From Epithemia pelagica (lineage: Eukaryota; Bacillariophyta; Bacillariophyceae; Surirellales; Surirellaceae): a stretch of DNA of 64,000 nt. Location: contig OX337231.1 of the NCBI GenBank assembly GCA_946965045.2, forward strand, positions 1,302,001-1,366,000, given 5' to 3'. A program made the translations under genes and the position numbers. Below, piece by piece: positions 30,570-40,484 of this stretch; the first letter of the stretch is position 1; each line of letters starts with the position of its first letter. The notes beneath the pieces were generated by a model. That model searched no databases and had not been told where the DNA came from. It saw only the letters and a program-made list of their open reading frames with translations.

Positions 30570-31642
30570 AGATTGAGTATTTGCTGAACATGTAATTTTA
30601 TGAGAAATGAAAAAGGTCGGGCGGCTCTAGGCAATCCTGGATTCTGTGTTTCACGAAACAAAAATCCCCAACCGTCGCGTGATCATTCTGAAATCGTCGT
30701 TTATTCATAAGCAGAAGACGAATGACGAATGATTCGAGCTGTGTCGTAGTTGGAGTTGCCCAAAGGATCCTGGATTGAATTGCAAATGTCGTGAGCAGCA
30801 AAGGTTTTTGTTGGAAGCATGTCGGCGATCGCCTGCCGCTCCTGTCACACTCCGAGGTGAGGCTCTGATAAATAATTTGCCATGTTTACGCCTACTTGGT
30901 AGGGAATGAGAGATCATGGTTATATCAGTGTAGTATCGGAACTCCGAAACTGTAGCAACAAGACTCAAGGTTTTTCTGCACCTATTGGCAATCGGCAGTT
31001 ACAACGGGATTCAACCGCGCCTGCTCGCGAAGATCCTCCCGCCACTGAATCGTGTAGTGGGTTGCAAGTTTTGCAACGACAATCAGTCTCATCATGGTGA
31101 AAGCAACAAGCATGATGTCCACCCACCTCCAACCCGGGCTCGAATGCATGAATCATGAACCAAGTCTTGCCTCTCCGCTCTTCGCCTCCGTCCCATGCGA
31201 AGACAGCACGGAGAGTTGCATTGCTCGCGGATAATTCCCTCTTTCTCGTGGCTCTGTAATCATTCAGGACAGAAACTTGGTTGAAAACAGGAAGGTGTTT
31301 GACTCTTGTTTTGTCCAAAACGCCATACATGGGGACGGCTAAACCATTAGAAGGATCAGGCTCTATTTTCGTCCAGGTTCTCAAGTAGCGACTTTCTCTC
31401 AATTTTGCTGTTCATCTGCCAAAAGTATTCGGAAGCATCCAAGCAGTTCACAGAACCGTTTGGATCAAGTGTTGGCTCGACTGTGGAACTGGACGCCTTG
31501 GTTCAACGACAGCCTGTTGAGACCTAGTCATACGCTCTCAATGAGACAATGGCTTTTGCAAGAACGAAACCATGTTGTCTTTACCATGTGACAGAAGTTA
31601 TATTGGTTAGCTGAATGGCAGGTAATTACGCAAAAGAACATT
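30570..31642. other. Intergenic region, no gene supported
   Basis: Lies between the GH16 start (minus) and the 3' end of the old yellow enzyme gene. A 145-codon minus-strand frame (30965-31402) with many Cys/His near its end has no recognisable family, so I do not call it a gene. Confidence 0.4.
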
Positions 31643-32896
31643 CTATTGAGCTGCTTGTACGGTGGAGTCTCTCACGGTCAAGTTTTCCATCTCTTTGTCG
31701 TCCACTGTGGTTTCCTTGGGTGGTTGATAAAAGGGAAAGTCGGTGTAGCCACTGGCGCCTTTGGAGGACTGCCACCAATCTTCGTAGGCACTGTCCGGGT
31801 TGAGAGGCCAATCATTCTGGAAGCGTTCTACCAAGTCTGGGTTGGAAATATACAACCTTCCAAAGGCCACCAAGTCGACCGCACCTGATCGAAGCATGCC
31901 TTGTGCACTTTCCTTGGTCAATCCCACATTGGTCATGACCAATCCCTCAAAGGCTTGTTTCACGTCGGCCGCTGTCACAGCTTTGGATTTGCCATGATAT
32001 CCAAAGCCCAAGCCGTCCATTACATGCAGATACGCCAAGCCATACTGTTTCATTTGTGCAGCGGCATAGAGAAACATGTCGTAGTTGTCCTCACTTCCCA
32101 TGTCCCCAAATGTGCCATTGGGTGAAAACCGTACACCAATACGACTGGCCGGAAAACTGCCGTCGGCAATGATTGCGTCCAAGAGTTGGGACAGGATACG
32201 AAGCCGGTTCTCAAAACTTCCGCCGTACTGGTCAGTTCGAAGATTGGTTCGGCTTTGAAGAAATTGGTCCAACAAGTATCCGTTTGCGGCATGTATTTCA
32301 AGTCCATCAAATCCTGCCTCTTTAGCAAGTCGGGCGGCCTTGACATAGTCCTGAATGGTTTTCTCAATTTCCTCTACTGAAAGAGCTCTGGGAGTCTCCC
32401 ATTCGACATTGTTTCCTTCATTGTCCTTGGACGTTCCAGAGGTAATTTTGACATTGGATGCCGAGACAATGTCCTTGGTCTTTGGATGAAAGGATGAATG
32501 CGATTGACGGCCCATGTGCCACAGCTGCATAAAGATTTTTCCATTTTTTTCATGGACCACGTCAGTTATTTTCTTCCATAGTCTTGCTTGTTCCAATGTG
32601 ACAACCATGGGCGCATTGGCCCATCCATAAGCCTCCTCTGAAACTGCTGTGGCTTCCGAAATAATGAGACCAGCCGTGGCACGTTGGCGATAGTATTCCA
32701 CCATCAATTCGTTCGGTTCGGTGCCCGTGGCACGTGTGCGAGTCAAGGGAGCCATTACAATTCGGTTCTTGAGTTCTTGGTCTCCCATTTGAAGTGTGCT
32801 AAACATGGTTTCTGAAGACATGCTAAAGTCCTTTTCTTTTGTGTTTGTAATTGTTTGTTCGTTTTGAACTTGTGGTTTTTGATTTTGTGAGAACAA
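31643..32896 (-). CDS. Old yellow enzyme family NADPH:flavin oxidoreductase
   Basis: 417 codons. A complete FMN-dependent TIM barrel of the OYE family (NemA-like): ELKNRIVMAPLTRTRA at the first strand, IFMQLWHMGRQSH, the substrate-binding EIHAANGYLLDQFLQSRTN block, DQYGGSFENR, IGVRFSPNGTFGDM, and the C-terminal phosphate-binding FGRLYISNPDLVERF. These soluble enzymes reduce electron-poor alkenes such as enones, oxylipins and nitro compounds with NADPH. The start is uncertain: the first Met (32896) is six bases from a retrotransposon LTR, and the first about 25 residues (Gln/Asn/Lys-rich) have no counterpart in the family. The Met at 32821 (MSSETMFSTLQMG) is the better start. If so, the LTR insertion lies in the leader or promoter and its U3/R could now drive this gene. 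Confidence 0.88.
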   Translation of the reverse strand: MFSQNQKPQVQNEQTITNTKEKDFSMSSETMFSTLQMGDQELKNRIVMAPLTRTRATGTEPNELMVEYYRQRATAGLIISEATAVSEEAYGWANAPMVVTLEQARLWKKITDVVHEKNGKIFMQLWHMGRQSHSSFHPKTKDIVSASNVKITSGTSKDNEGNNVEWETPRALSVEEIEKTIQDYVKAARLAKEAGFDGLEIHAANGYLLDQFLQSRTNLRTDQYGGSFENRLRILSQLLDAIIADGSFPASRIGVRFSPNGTFGDMGSEDNYDMFLYAAAQMKQYGLAYLHVMDGLGFGYHGKSKAVTAADVKQAFEGLVMTNVGLTKESAQGMLRSGAVDLVAFGRLYISNPDLVERFQNDWPLNPDSAYEDWWQSSKGASGYTDFPFYQPPKETTVDDKEMENLTVRDSTVQAAQ

Positions 32897-32901
32897 GGTA
32901 G

Positions 32902-33141
32902 TGAATAAAAACTGACGGCCAGACGCAATATACGGCTTGCAACAATCAAACTATCAGAAATTATGATGACTAAACTAGGGGTGCCTTTTGGGGGCAAATC
33001 GCTCACGTAGGGGCCAAATAGCGACCACGGTACCCACTAGCAAACACATAGCTAGGGGCCGGGCGATGCCAAACGGTGCGTAGCGAGGCATGGCGAGGCC
33101 CTTCGTAGGTTACAAAGGGGGCGCCCGTGATTATTTATTCA
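32902..33141 (-). repeat. 3' LTR of the Copia element
   Basis: 240 bp, ends TGAATAAA...TTTATTCA. In minus-strand orientation it is the downstream LTR and points toward the old yellow enzyme frame, which begins six bases beyond it. Confidence 0.95.
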
Positions 33142-33263
33142 GTCCCCGCGAACAAAATCGGGGTGGGCAACTTCGTTTAGTTCGTCATGTCAGCAGAGGC
33201 CGGTCCAGTACGTCGGACTATTCTTCAAAGGGGGGCGATCCCATTTTGGATCTAAAAGGGGTG

Positions 33264-36200
33264 CTACCACATGATACGTTGGGCCAGGAATCGCAATCGA
33301 GGTCCGGGTAGCAGTTTGGTTAGGATATCGGCAAGATTCGTTTCACCTTCTTCCCATGCAATGCGCACAAGTCCAGCAGCTTGCGCTTCACGAGTCCGAT
33401 GATAAGCAATTGCATTGTGCTTCTTCTTTAGGACTGATTCCGGCTGAGTCGAGTTCTTAAACACAGATTCATTGTCGCAAAACACATTCGTCTCTCCATC
33501 CAACGGGATACCCATCATTCGCAACTTATAACGAAATGCTTCAATCATTTCAATGGCAGATTTCATCGCCACGAACTCACTGCCAAATGTAGACGTCTCA
33601 ACAGTGTTTTGTCGTTTTGAATACCACATGATCGGTGCTCGTTGCAAGAACAGTAGGACTCCTGTTTGAGAGCGCCGTGTGACACGACATCCAGCATGAT
33701 CAGCATCGACAAAGCAAGTCGTGGTGACAGCGTTTCCACGCGGTGCTGGTGCGTTTGGCGGAATCGGCTCGGCAGCATCAGGATAATACTCAGACCAATC
33801 CGGCCGGGTAAAACGTGACTCGTCGAAGTCAGGGGTTGTGTCGTCGAACACAATGGCGGATTTATCGTATTTCTTCAGATACGCGAAGATGTGCAACGTT
33901 TGCTCGAGATGTCCTTCTCGTGGATTCGCCATAAAACGGGACATATGGGAGACTGCGGTTGTAATGTCGATACGACCGAGTTCAACAATCCAACGGAGAA
34001 TACCAATCAGTCCTTGGTAATAGTTCGCACGTCTTGCGTCGAGTTCAGGAGTCGCATCCAATTCCGGGCGATATCCATCGGCGATCGGCGTCGTCACTTT
34101 GGACTTCAGCTTTTCTCCGGATTTCTCCAATTCCGTTTCGACTTCGGCAAGAGCACGCTTACAATACTTGTCAGCGGACATGGCCCAACGATCACGGTTC
34201 GACGGATCTTGCGTGTCGGGTATGGTATAACGTCGTATTTCGGATCCCAAGTATTCGTCTGGTGGTTTGATACTGTCGGGCTTGATCGTATAGCGCCTCT
34301 GTAGGTCCTGCATCACGGTTTTGGGATCATGACTAACGATCAGCAGATCATCAATATAGACCAAAACATACTCGTAATACTGGAACCCATCAGATGGTCG
34401 AGTGTTCGCTCGAAGCCATACATCCGGATCAGCTTGACACATCTTAAATCCCATATCGCGGAGCGTTGCAGCGATGTGATCACGCCACCTTATCAGCAGA
34501 TCATCAATATAGACCAAAACATACTCGTAATACTGGAAGCCATCAGATGGTCGAGTGTTCGCTCGAAGCCATACATCCGGATCAGCTTGACACATCTTAA
34601 ATCCCATATCGCGGAGCGTTGCAGCGATGTGATCACGCCACCTTGCGGCAGAACTTTTGAGACCATATAATGCGCGCACTATCAGTGCAGGTTGTCCAAC
34701 CTTATCTGGTCCAAATTCGAGTCCCGCGGTGGTATAGGTCTTCTCTTTAGTCGGTGCGTTGAGATATGCGTTTTGCACGTCCCCGACGAGAACATCTAGA
34801 CCATTTAGTGCAGCGATAGTAAAAGCAATGCGTACGCTATCGCGTGATACCACACTAGAATAGGTCGATTCTTTAGGTGGATCAGTTTTGTGGCCTCCGG
34901 CCACTAACCGTGCTTTTCGTCGCAGGTCTGATTTGATGTCAAAAACCATATGACAGGGAATATGCTTGTATCCAGAAGGCACTTCGCCATCAGCTGGAAA
35001 TTCGAAAGCAATGCCAACGTTCTTCATTTCTTTCTCAATAGCCTTACGCCAGAAGTCAGTCCCCGTTCGACGGTCAATCGCCAGGGCTTCTTCCACAGAG
35101 TGGGGCAACTCAATGCCATACTTGTGCGTTCGCTTCCAATAACGTGACTTTACCTTTTTGATAATACGGTCTCGTTTGCGAAGTGCACGTGGCACCCACC
35201 ATGCGAAAGCAGGCTCTTTTGCGATGCCAGTGGATACTGCATATTCGGCGGCTTCAATCATATTTCCATTCTTGACGTCTTTGAGCGGCAGCCAAACAGT
35301 CGATTGATCGGACAGTTCACATTGTAATTCCCAGCCTTTCGTTGTGTGGTGTGATGTGCCGTCAAGGAACGATGCGTCTGTTCGTTTAACTGCGGTCTCA
35401 TCACTGCGGTGACCCACAATGGCTTTCAATGTGTTGAACGCATTGCCCTCCGGGTCAACTTGCGAATACAGATTCTCTGCAATCATATTGGTTGCATACG
35501 ACTCGACCGATCCATCCGGAAACTGTACATCGTAGTACCGGGTATCAAGGATTGGGTTTGCGTCGCGCTCACCGATAGGTCGCCCATGAGCATCTTTCGT
35601 GCGTCCAATGATTTTCGCTCGAGCGCTTTCACCTCCTCGCGGCAGCATGACTTCAGCGGTGAGGTATTCGTCTAGTTCCTCCGGCGTGTACGCGTCGGAT
35701 TCCAGGGCTTCGGCCTCTGGGAACAAGGGCTCTAGAAGTTCACCTTCGTCAAAGAGGTCTGGGGGTGGATCGCTCCCAGTTGTGCCATCAGATGGCGGCT
35801 CTTTCATTTGCGTTTGAATAGCGGCATCATAGTCCAACAACTGCTGATGAATCGTCGGATTCTTCAGGTCGTCTTCCGGAATGGCCCACACATCTTTCCG
35901 TGTGACATGATTGCCCTCTTGCGTTAGGATTTCATAGGCCATATCATCGGTGCAATCATCGGCTAATCCCAACCATCGGCCAATCAGTCTTTTTTCGAAG
36001 GGAAACTGTGCCATGGGCATGCGATAATACACCGGCTGATAGAATTGGAACATGGCTAATGGAGAGATGTCTGGCGTTGAGCCAATTACATGCTCGAACG
36101 GTGTACGTCCATCTAATTCAGGGATATCGGATGCCGTGAGTTGCCGTACGTGTGAGCACCATTTAAGAGCATAGCTCCATAAACGTCGTGGTGCGCCGGT

Positions 36201-37652
36201 CGTCCTCATAATTTTGACAACTCCCTTCTTTAGTTCACGAATGCTCGCTTCGGCGGCGTTCTGCCATGGACTATAAGGAACCGTTTTCTCCATCTTTATG
36301 CGGTACTCGTTGCATATTTCACGGGACTTCCCTAGGAACAATTCTCGGGCACCATCAGATACCATTGTTTGGGGAATCCCTACATTGTGAATCAAAGACA
36401 TCAATCCTTCAGGATGTTGCTTTTTCGACTTCCAGGGATAAACGTGGTCGAATCCTTTGCCGTCGGTAAAGATCGAGGCGCCCGTGTCCCCGTTCAGTGA
36501 TACTTCCTTGGCAAACATCTCATCCGAGAACCAACGGCCTTTCACATTGGGGAATTTGAGCCACGGTGCCTTTTTACGGACCTTACGCTCAGATGGGATT
36601 AATACGTTTCGTACTCCAGCCTGCGTCGTCACTTTAAGCGTATTCTTCGCTTTGGGTAAACCAATGCCCCAACGTTGTGACAGTACGGCTGCGTCAAGCA
36701 CTCCCTTTCCAGCAGGATCGGCTGGGGAAGACTCGTTAGCAGTCTTGATCATGTACAGCCGACGTTCTCGTTTGTCCTCCGGGACTACATCAGGCTCCTC
36801 CTTCTCTGGATGAACAGTGACCGTCGCTATCAAGCGTTCGTATAGGTCGTCGCCTTGTGCGTCGGCGTCCAGATCGGGTGATGGATTGGCAAAAGCATGC
36901 TGGTACGTTCGCACTGCTTTGATGAGTCGTGGAATGGAGGATGCGGCAATCGAATTCGGATCGCCATTGCGAACGACAGTAGCGGCAGCTACACCCAGTT
37001 TCTCCTCCGCGTCCGCAAAGGCGGTAGAACGAGGTTGCCATGGGCTATCGGCAGTTAGCACAACTTGTGGCAAGTGTTCCAGCTCGTCAGAAGTGGGTTT
37101 GCGAGTGGCGAAACCACTTATCACACCAGCCATGGTGAGCGGGATAGTGAGATCGGCATCCGGTACGTGGATACTATGCGTGCTGTGCGGGTCAAACTGT
37201 TTAGGTACGTCGTTGACAACGATGCCATGGGCACGCATCTGGTTCGGACAGAGTAACGAACTGCCCATACGGTCCCCTGAAAACAATGCTTGGTGGATGA
37301 CAAGCAAGTAAGACTGGTTTTCGCTGTCAGTCCAGACAGTAGCAACAGTCGCAATAGGGACATTGGTCAGCGGGTTATATTCTTCCGCGAACGGATGCAC
37401 ACTGATATAGCGGTGGGCTTCGGAGAGCATTACGAAGTCTCTTCCCACGGCACAGGTGTCCGCATGTGAGTCCAACTCACAGGTGAGCTCAATGGTCTCA
37501 ACACCATATTCGTCGGTGTTCATAGCACATAGACGATGTGCGAAACGTTTAGAATAACTATAATGGGTGCCTACGTGTGCATTCGATTGAACAATAAGAT
37601 TCGTTTTATCAGTTTTTACTGCTTCGGCAGCGGATGCACAGGGCACACTCCA
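33264..37652 (-). CDS. Copia Pol: protease, integrase, RT, RNase H
   Basis: An open frame of about 1462 codons follows directly, in the same frame, after the Gag TGA at 37653-37655. Domains in order: aspartic protease (ELDSHADTCAVG, about residue 55); an integrase with DDE residues in FTDGKGF, VSDGAREL and SPWQNAAEASIRELKK (about 390-500); a reverse transcriptase beginning FWRKAIEKEMKNVGIAFEF (about 870) with DVQNAYLNAP and the catalytic YIDDLL; and RNase H (CFVDADHAGCRVTRRSQTG, SKRQNTVETSTFGSEF) at the C-terminus. There is no ATG at its start, so expression through the TGA is implied. The RT contains a 51-residue tandem duplication (residues about 1001-1102) that repeats the YIDD box, which would be expected to disturb the palm fold. 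Confidence 0.92.
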   Translation of the reverse strand, partial: WSVPCASAAEAVKTDKTNLIVQSNAHVGTHYSYSKRFAHRLCAMNTDEYGVETIELTCELDSHADTCAVGRDFVMLSEAHRYISVHPFAEEYNPLTNVPIATVATVWTDSENQSYLLVIHQALFSGDRMGSSLLCPNQMRAHGIVVNDVPKQFDPHSTHSIHVPDADLTIPLTMAGVISGFATRKPTSDELEHLPQVVLTADSPWQPRSTAFADAEEKLGVAAATVVRNGDPNSIAASSIPRLIKAVRTYQHAFANPSPDLDADAQGDDLYERLIATVTVHPEKEEPDVVPEDKRERRLYMIKTANESSPADPAGKGVLDAAVLSQRWGIGLPKAKNTLKVTTQAGVRNVLIPSERKVRKKAPWLKFPNVKGRWFSDEMFAKEVSLNGDTGASIFTDGKGFDHVYPWKSKKQHPEGLMSLIHNVGIPQTMVSDGARELFLGKSREICNEYRIKMEKTVPYSPWQNAAEASIRELKKGVVKIMRTTGAPRRLWSYALKWCSHVRQLTASDIPELDGRTPFEHVIGSTPDISPLAMFQFYQPVYYRMPMAQFPFEKRLIGRWLGLADDCTDDMAYEILTQEGNHVTRKDVWAIPEDDLKNPTIHQQLLDYDAAIQTQMKEPPSDGTTGSDPPPDLFDEGELLEPLFPEAEALESDAYTPEELDEYLTAEVMLPRGGESARAKIIGRTKDAHGRPIGERDANPILDTRYYDVQFPDGSVESYATNMIAENLYSQVDPEGNAFNTLKAIVGHRSDETAVKRTDASFLDGTSHHTTKGWELQCELSDQSTVWLPLKDVKNGNMIEAAEYAVSTGIAKEPAFAWWVPRALRKRDRIIKKVKSRYWKRTHKYGIELPHSVEEALAIDRRTGTDFWRKAIEKEMKNVGIAFEFPADGEVPSGYKHIPCHMVFDIKSDLRRKARLVAGGHKTDPPKESTYSSVVSRDSVRIAFTIAALNGLDVLVGDVQNAYLNAPTKEKTYTTAGLEFGPDKVGQPALIVRALYGLKSSAARWRDHIAATLRDMGFKMCQADPDVWLRANTRPSDGFQYYEYVLVYIDDLLIRWRDHIAATLRDMGFKMCQADPDVWLRANTRPSDGFQYYEYVLVYIDDLLIVSHDPKTVMQDLQRRYTIKPDSIKPPDEYLGSEIRRYTIPDTQDPSNRDRWAMSADKYCKRALAEVETELEKSGEKLKSKVTTPIADGYRPELDATPELDARRANYYQGLIGILRWIVELGRIDITTAVSHMSRFMANPREGHLEQTLHIFAYLKKYDKSAIVFDDTTPDFDESRFTRPDWSEYYPDAAEPIPPNAPAPRGNAVTTTCFVDADHAGCRVTRRSQTGVLLFLQRAPIMWYSKRQNTVETSTFGSEFVAMKSAIEMIEAFRYKLRMMGIPLDGETNVFCDNESVFKNSTQPESVLKKKHNAIAYHRTREAQAAGLVRIAWEEGETNLADILTKLLPGPRLRFLAQRIMW
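34339..34644 (-). repeat. 153-bp in-frame tandem duplication inside the RT
   Basis: Two head-to-tail copies, 34339-34491 and 34492-34644, differ at one base (GGAACCCATC versus GGAAGCCATC). Each encodes 51 residues from RWRDHIAATLRDMGF to the YVLVYIDDLLI end. The frame is kept. Confidence 0.95.
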
Positions 37653-39728
37653 TCAGGAGGAATTAGACTTGTCGGCAGACTTGTCAGAGACATTCGGGTC
37701 ACGGACATCGAATTCAAGATCGGCGGAATAACGACCGCATACATTACGCCTTCGCTCTGCGGCAGCCAATTGTCCATTGGCAAGCATAGTGTATTTCAAA
37801 GCTTCGTCGAACACTTCCGTGTGCTCGGCTAAGCGTCTGCACACATGGTACATTTGGCGCTCTTCTCGTTCATAGCCTGACATTTTAGACCAGCGCCAAG
37901 ACCAAATTGGACTATTGTGTACAATAGTGTCGATCTCTTCGCGGAAGCTTCCTTTCAGCATACTTTGGTCATGCTTGGTAAGTGAGCGGACGTTGCGAGG
38001 CCCTTCAGCAAACTTGCCTTTGACCGGTAGCGGCAGCTTTACAAAGATGTCGCCGTGTTCCAGGACTGGTGGGATGGTCATATGACTCATATCAGGACGT
38101 CCGTCCTCTTCCCATTGCCACATCGGTGGATAGGTCTCGTATTCCCCCATGGGGCGAGTACGTACGGATTTGACGGACGCAGATCCGGGTTCGTTCGGTT
38201 GTGCTTTAGCCTTATGCGCGAAACGTCCAAAGCTGTTGCCAGCTGAGGACTTTATCGGTTGCGAATCATCTTCGGATGATTTTGCAGGTGAGGCAGAAGC
38301 GCGGAACTTAGAGTGCTTGTCTGGCGACGGTACGTTGTCAACAGAGGAGTCAAGCAAGTTCTCGTCCACTTCCATAATGACCGATACGTTGGTCTTAGCC
38401 TCAGGCTTAGCGTCGTCATCAATGTCTACTGAGATTGCGTCCTCAGCAGTACTCCCATGCGACGTTTTCGATCTCTTCGACGATGCGTTGGAAGAGTCGT
38501 CTGTGGTGACGGATCCAAGCTTACGCTTTTCTTTGCGCTCTTTGCGAAGAGCCTGGACTTGTTTGCGTTCGTCCTCCGTCAGGTCTGCCCATTCGTCGGC
38601 ATCGTAGTGACCAGCATGAACGCGGTCCTTCTTTTTCTTGCTCTTTTTCTGATTGCGCCCTTTGCCCTTTCCTTTGCTTGGAGTGGTACTAGCAGCGGCG
38701 ATCTTGCGAGAGTCGTCCTGCGTTTCGGTTTTGGCGGCACTGTGCACAGTCAAGAAGTATTGCTGGCACGCTTCAAAGTTCTCCAACTTCTCCTGGTCAC
38801 CGTTGACGACGGTCTTTGCTTGGACGAGCGTCGGATCGGTGATCCCATTCATGAAATCGGTCACTTTTTTCGTTTCCGCGACCGTTTCGCCAAGCTCTTC
38901 CAGGGTGTTGTGCGCATGTTGGTGACGGTGAATGTAGTCATGGAAGCGGTACTTCCCTCGTCCTGTAAACTTAGCATTTGCGATCTGCGCATAAGCCTGT
39001 TTCTTGCGCAGGATGCTCGCGGCCTGTCCAGTGGCTTGCCGCTTGACGGTTAGGTAGGCCTCACGGCCGTCCTTCGATTTCGCGTGCGTTTTAGCAAACG
39101 TCCATGCCGGACCATCGTAGATAAGAGGGTAGTACAGCTCATACACTCTGCGTCGGTCGGCTTTGTACTGGTCCCCCTCATGACGAGTGGTCGCGACTAG
39201 GTCGTCGTCAATGCAGTCGTAATCGGCGGTTAGTGCGTCGTCCGGTACGTCGGACTCCTCACGCAATACGTAGGTGAGCGGCACTCCCATTGTCGGATTG
39301 CGGTGCTGACCCAAGTACGTGCGCCACATTCCGTCGTGACGTTCCCAATCGGCAAGGTTCGTCAGCCTTTTGGGTGGTACTGGGTCATCCTGACCATCAG
39401 TGGTGGTGGCATTCGCGAGTTCCGTTACGCGTCTCATCCACTTGGTGATTACGTCACCAGTATAAGCACCAGCATCAAGGTCTTGACCACGGACAGAACG
39501 GTATTCCAACCACATTCGGAAGCCAAGGAACTTGAGGTTGAATTGGTAGGGTAGGGTGACACCGTCGGGTAGGTTCTTGGCTAGTGTCTTCAGCATGGGC
39601 TTGACTTCGTTGATGGGAAACTCCAGGAACTGATCCGTTGTCGTGAAGCCCTGTTGCGTTAGGTACCCAACGGTAGCATTGTCGTAGCCACAGCGGCCCA
39701 GTGCAGTACGGAAGGCATTGGCAGCCAT
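37653..39728 (-). CDS. Copia Gag
   Basis: 691 codons ending in TGA at 37653-37655. The N-terminal 330 residues are helical capsid-like sequence of the CoDi Gag type (MAANAFRTALGRCGYDNATV; later YLTVKRQATGQAASILRKK and FHDYIHRHQHAHNTLEELG). A basic, Lys-rich segment (about 345-375) follows, then DADEWADLTEDERKQVQ, a Ser-rich region, and an extra C-terminal domain. No CCHC zinc knuckle is present. After the TGA the same frame continues TGG AGT GTG into the protease, so a Gag-Pol fusion needs one readthrough event. Gag would package element RNA in cytoplasmic particles. Confidence 0.88.
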   Translation of the reverse strand: MAANAFRTALGRCGYDNATVGYLTQQGFTTTDQFLEFPINEVKPMLKTLAKNLPDGVTLPYQFNLKFLGFRMWLEYRSVRGQDLDAGAYTGDVITKWMRRVTELANATTTDGQDDPVPPKRLTNLADWERHDGMWRTYLGQHRNPTMGVPLTYVLREESDVPDDALTADYDCIDDDLVATTRHEGDQYKADRRRVYELYYPLIYDGPAWTFAKTHAKSKDGREAYLTVKRQATGQAASILRKKQAYAQIANAKFTGRGKYRFHDYIHRHQHAHNTLEELGETVAETKKVTDFMNGITDPTLVQAKTVVNGDQEKLENFEACQQYFLTVHSAAKTETQDDSRKIAAASTTPSKGKGKGRNQKKSKKKKDRVHAGHYDADEWADLTEDERKQVQALRKERKEKRKLGSVTTDDSSNASSKRSKTSHGSTAEDAISVDIDDDAKPEAKTNVSVIMEVDENLLDSSVDNVPSPDKHSKFRASASPAKSSEDDSQPIKSSAGNSFGRFAHKAKAQPNEPGSASVKSVRTRPMGEYETYPPMWQWEEDGRPDMSHMTIPPVLEHGDIFVKLPLPVKGKFAEGPRNVRSLTKHDQSMLKGSFREEIDTIVHNSPIWSWRWSKMSGYEREERQMYHVCRRLAEHTEVFDEALKYTMLANGQLAAAERRRNVCGRYSADLEFDVRDPNVSDKSADKSNSS

Positions 39729-40224
39729 GGTTCAAGGGTCGGATGAAGGGTAGGAGGGTAGTAGAAGGTCAAACGGATGGCAAGGGAAGGCTTGTTCTTG
39801 TTCAGAAATTTGCAATTGTGATGAGAGGAGCGAATTTCTGTGAGCCAACAATCTGCGAGTGAATCGGCGAGTAGTCGTCCGGCGATTCCGCGAGCGAGCG
39901 AGCTAGCGATCGGCGAATCCGCGAGTCGGCGAACCGGCGATTCCGCGAGCAAGCAGGCACGTGTCAAAAGCCAGCAGGCTTATATAGTTGAGTCGTACGG
40001 AGCGCGTGGATGGACGGTCCACGTGTACGAGCACGTGCACGGTACGTTGTGCAGTCGCAAGTCACAAATTAGCGAGTGGGTCCCACAGTGACAAAAACAA
40101 GTCACAGAGATGACGCAAGCGAGCGAGTGACGAAGCCGCTTAGCGCGAACAACTCCCGAGCGTTGATCAGGCGCTTGCCGTCCGGCGAACAGTGGGGAAA
40201 CAACAGACTGTGGGTCTGATAAAC
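39729..40224 (-). other. Leader of the Copia element
   Basis: Untranslated leader between the 5' LTR and the Gag ATG. Immediately inside the LTR the minus strand reads GTTTATCAGACCCACAG, the expected place of the tRNA primer-binding site; I cannot match it to a specific tRNA. A GCGA-rich short-period repeat (GAGTCGGCGA/GATTCCGCGAGC units) lies at about 39850-39955. Confidence 0.5.
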
Positions 40225-40464
40225 TGAATAAAAACTGACGGCCAGACGCAATATACGGCTTGCAACAATCAAACTATCAGAAATTATGATGACTAAACTA
40301 GGGGTGCCTTTTGGGGGCAAATCGCTCACGTAGGGGCCAAATAGCGACCACGGTACCCACTAGCGAACACATAGCTAGGGGCCGGGCGATGCCAAACGGT
40401 GCGTAGCGAGGCATGGCGAGGCCCTTCGTAGGTTACAAAGGGGGCGCCCGTGATTATTTATTCA
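40225..40464 (-). repeat. 5' LTR of the Copia element
   Basis: 240 bp, one substitution from the other LTR, with the same TGAATAAA...TTTATTCA ends, followed by the target duplicate GTAG at 40465-40468. Confidence 0.95.
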
Positions 40465-40484
40465 GTAGCGCTAAGGGCTAAGGT

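Larger units (their letters stand above)
32902..40464 (-). mobile_element. Complete Copia-type LTR retrotransposon (CoDi-like), 7563 bp
   Basis: Two 240-bp LTRs (32902-33141 and 40225-40464) begin TGAATAAA and end TTTATTCA. They differ at a single position (A versus G in the CCACTAGC[A/G]AACACATAG segment). The element is flanked by the 4-bp direct repeat GTAG (32898-32901 and 40465-40468). Internal order on the minus strand is Gag, protease, integrase, reverse transcriptase, RNase H, which is the Copia order. Near-identical LTRs indicate very recent insertion. The element separates the old yellow enzyme gene from downstream sequence. Confidence 0.95.

Noticed and set aside
30965-31402. 145-codon minus-strand frame
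   Set aside because: No domain, signal sequence or coding-like composition; left as intergenic.
37640-37660. ATG overlapping the Gag TGA (TGATGG) as a reinitiation start for Pol
   Set aside because: That ATG opens a different frame from Pol; Pol is in the Gag frame.
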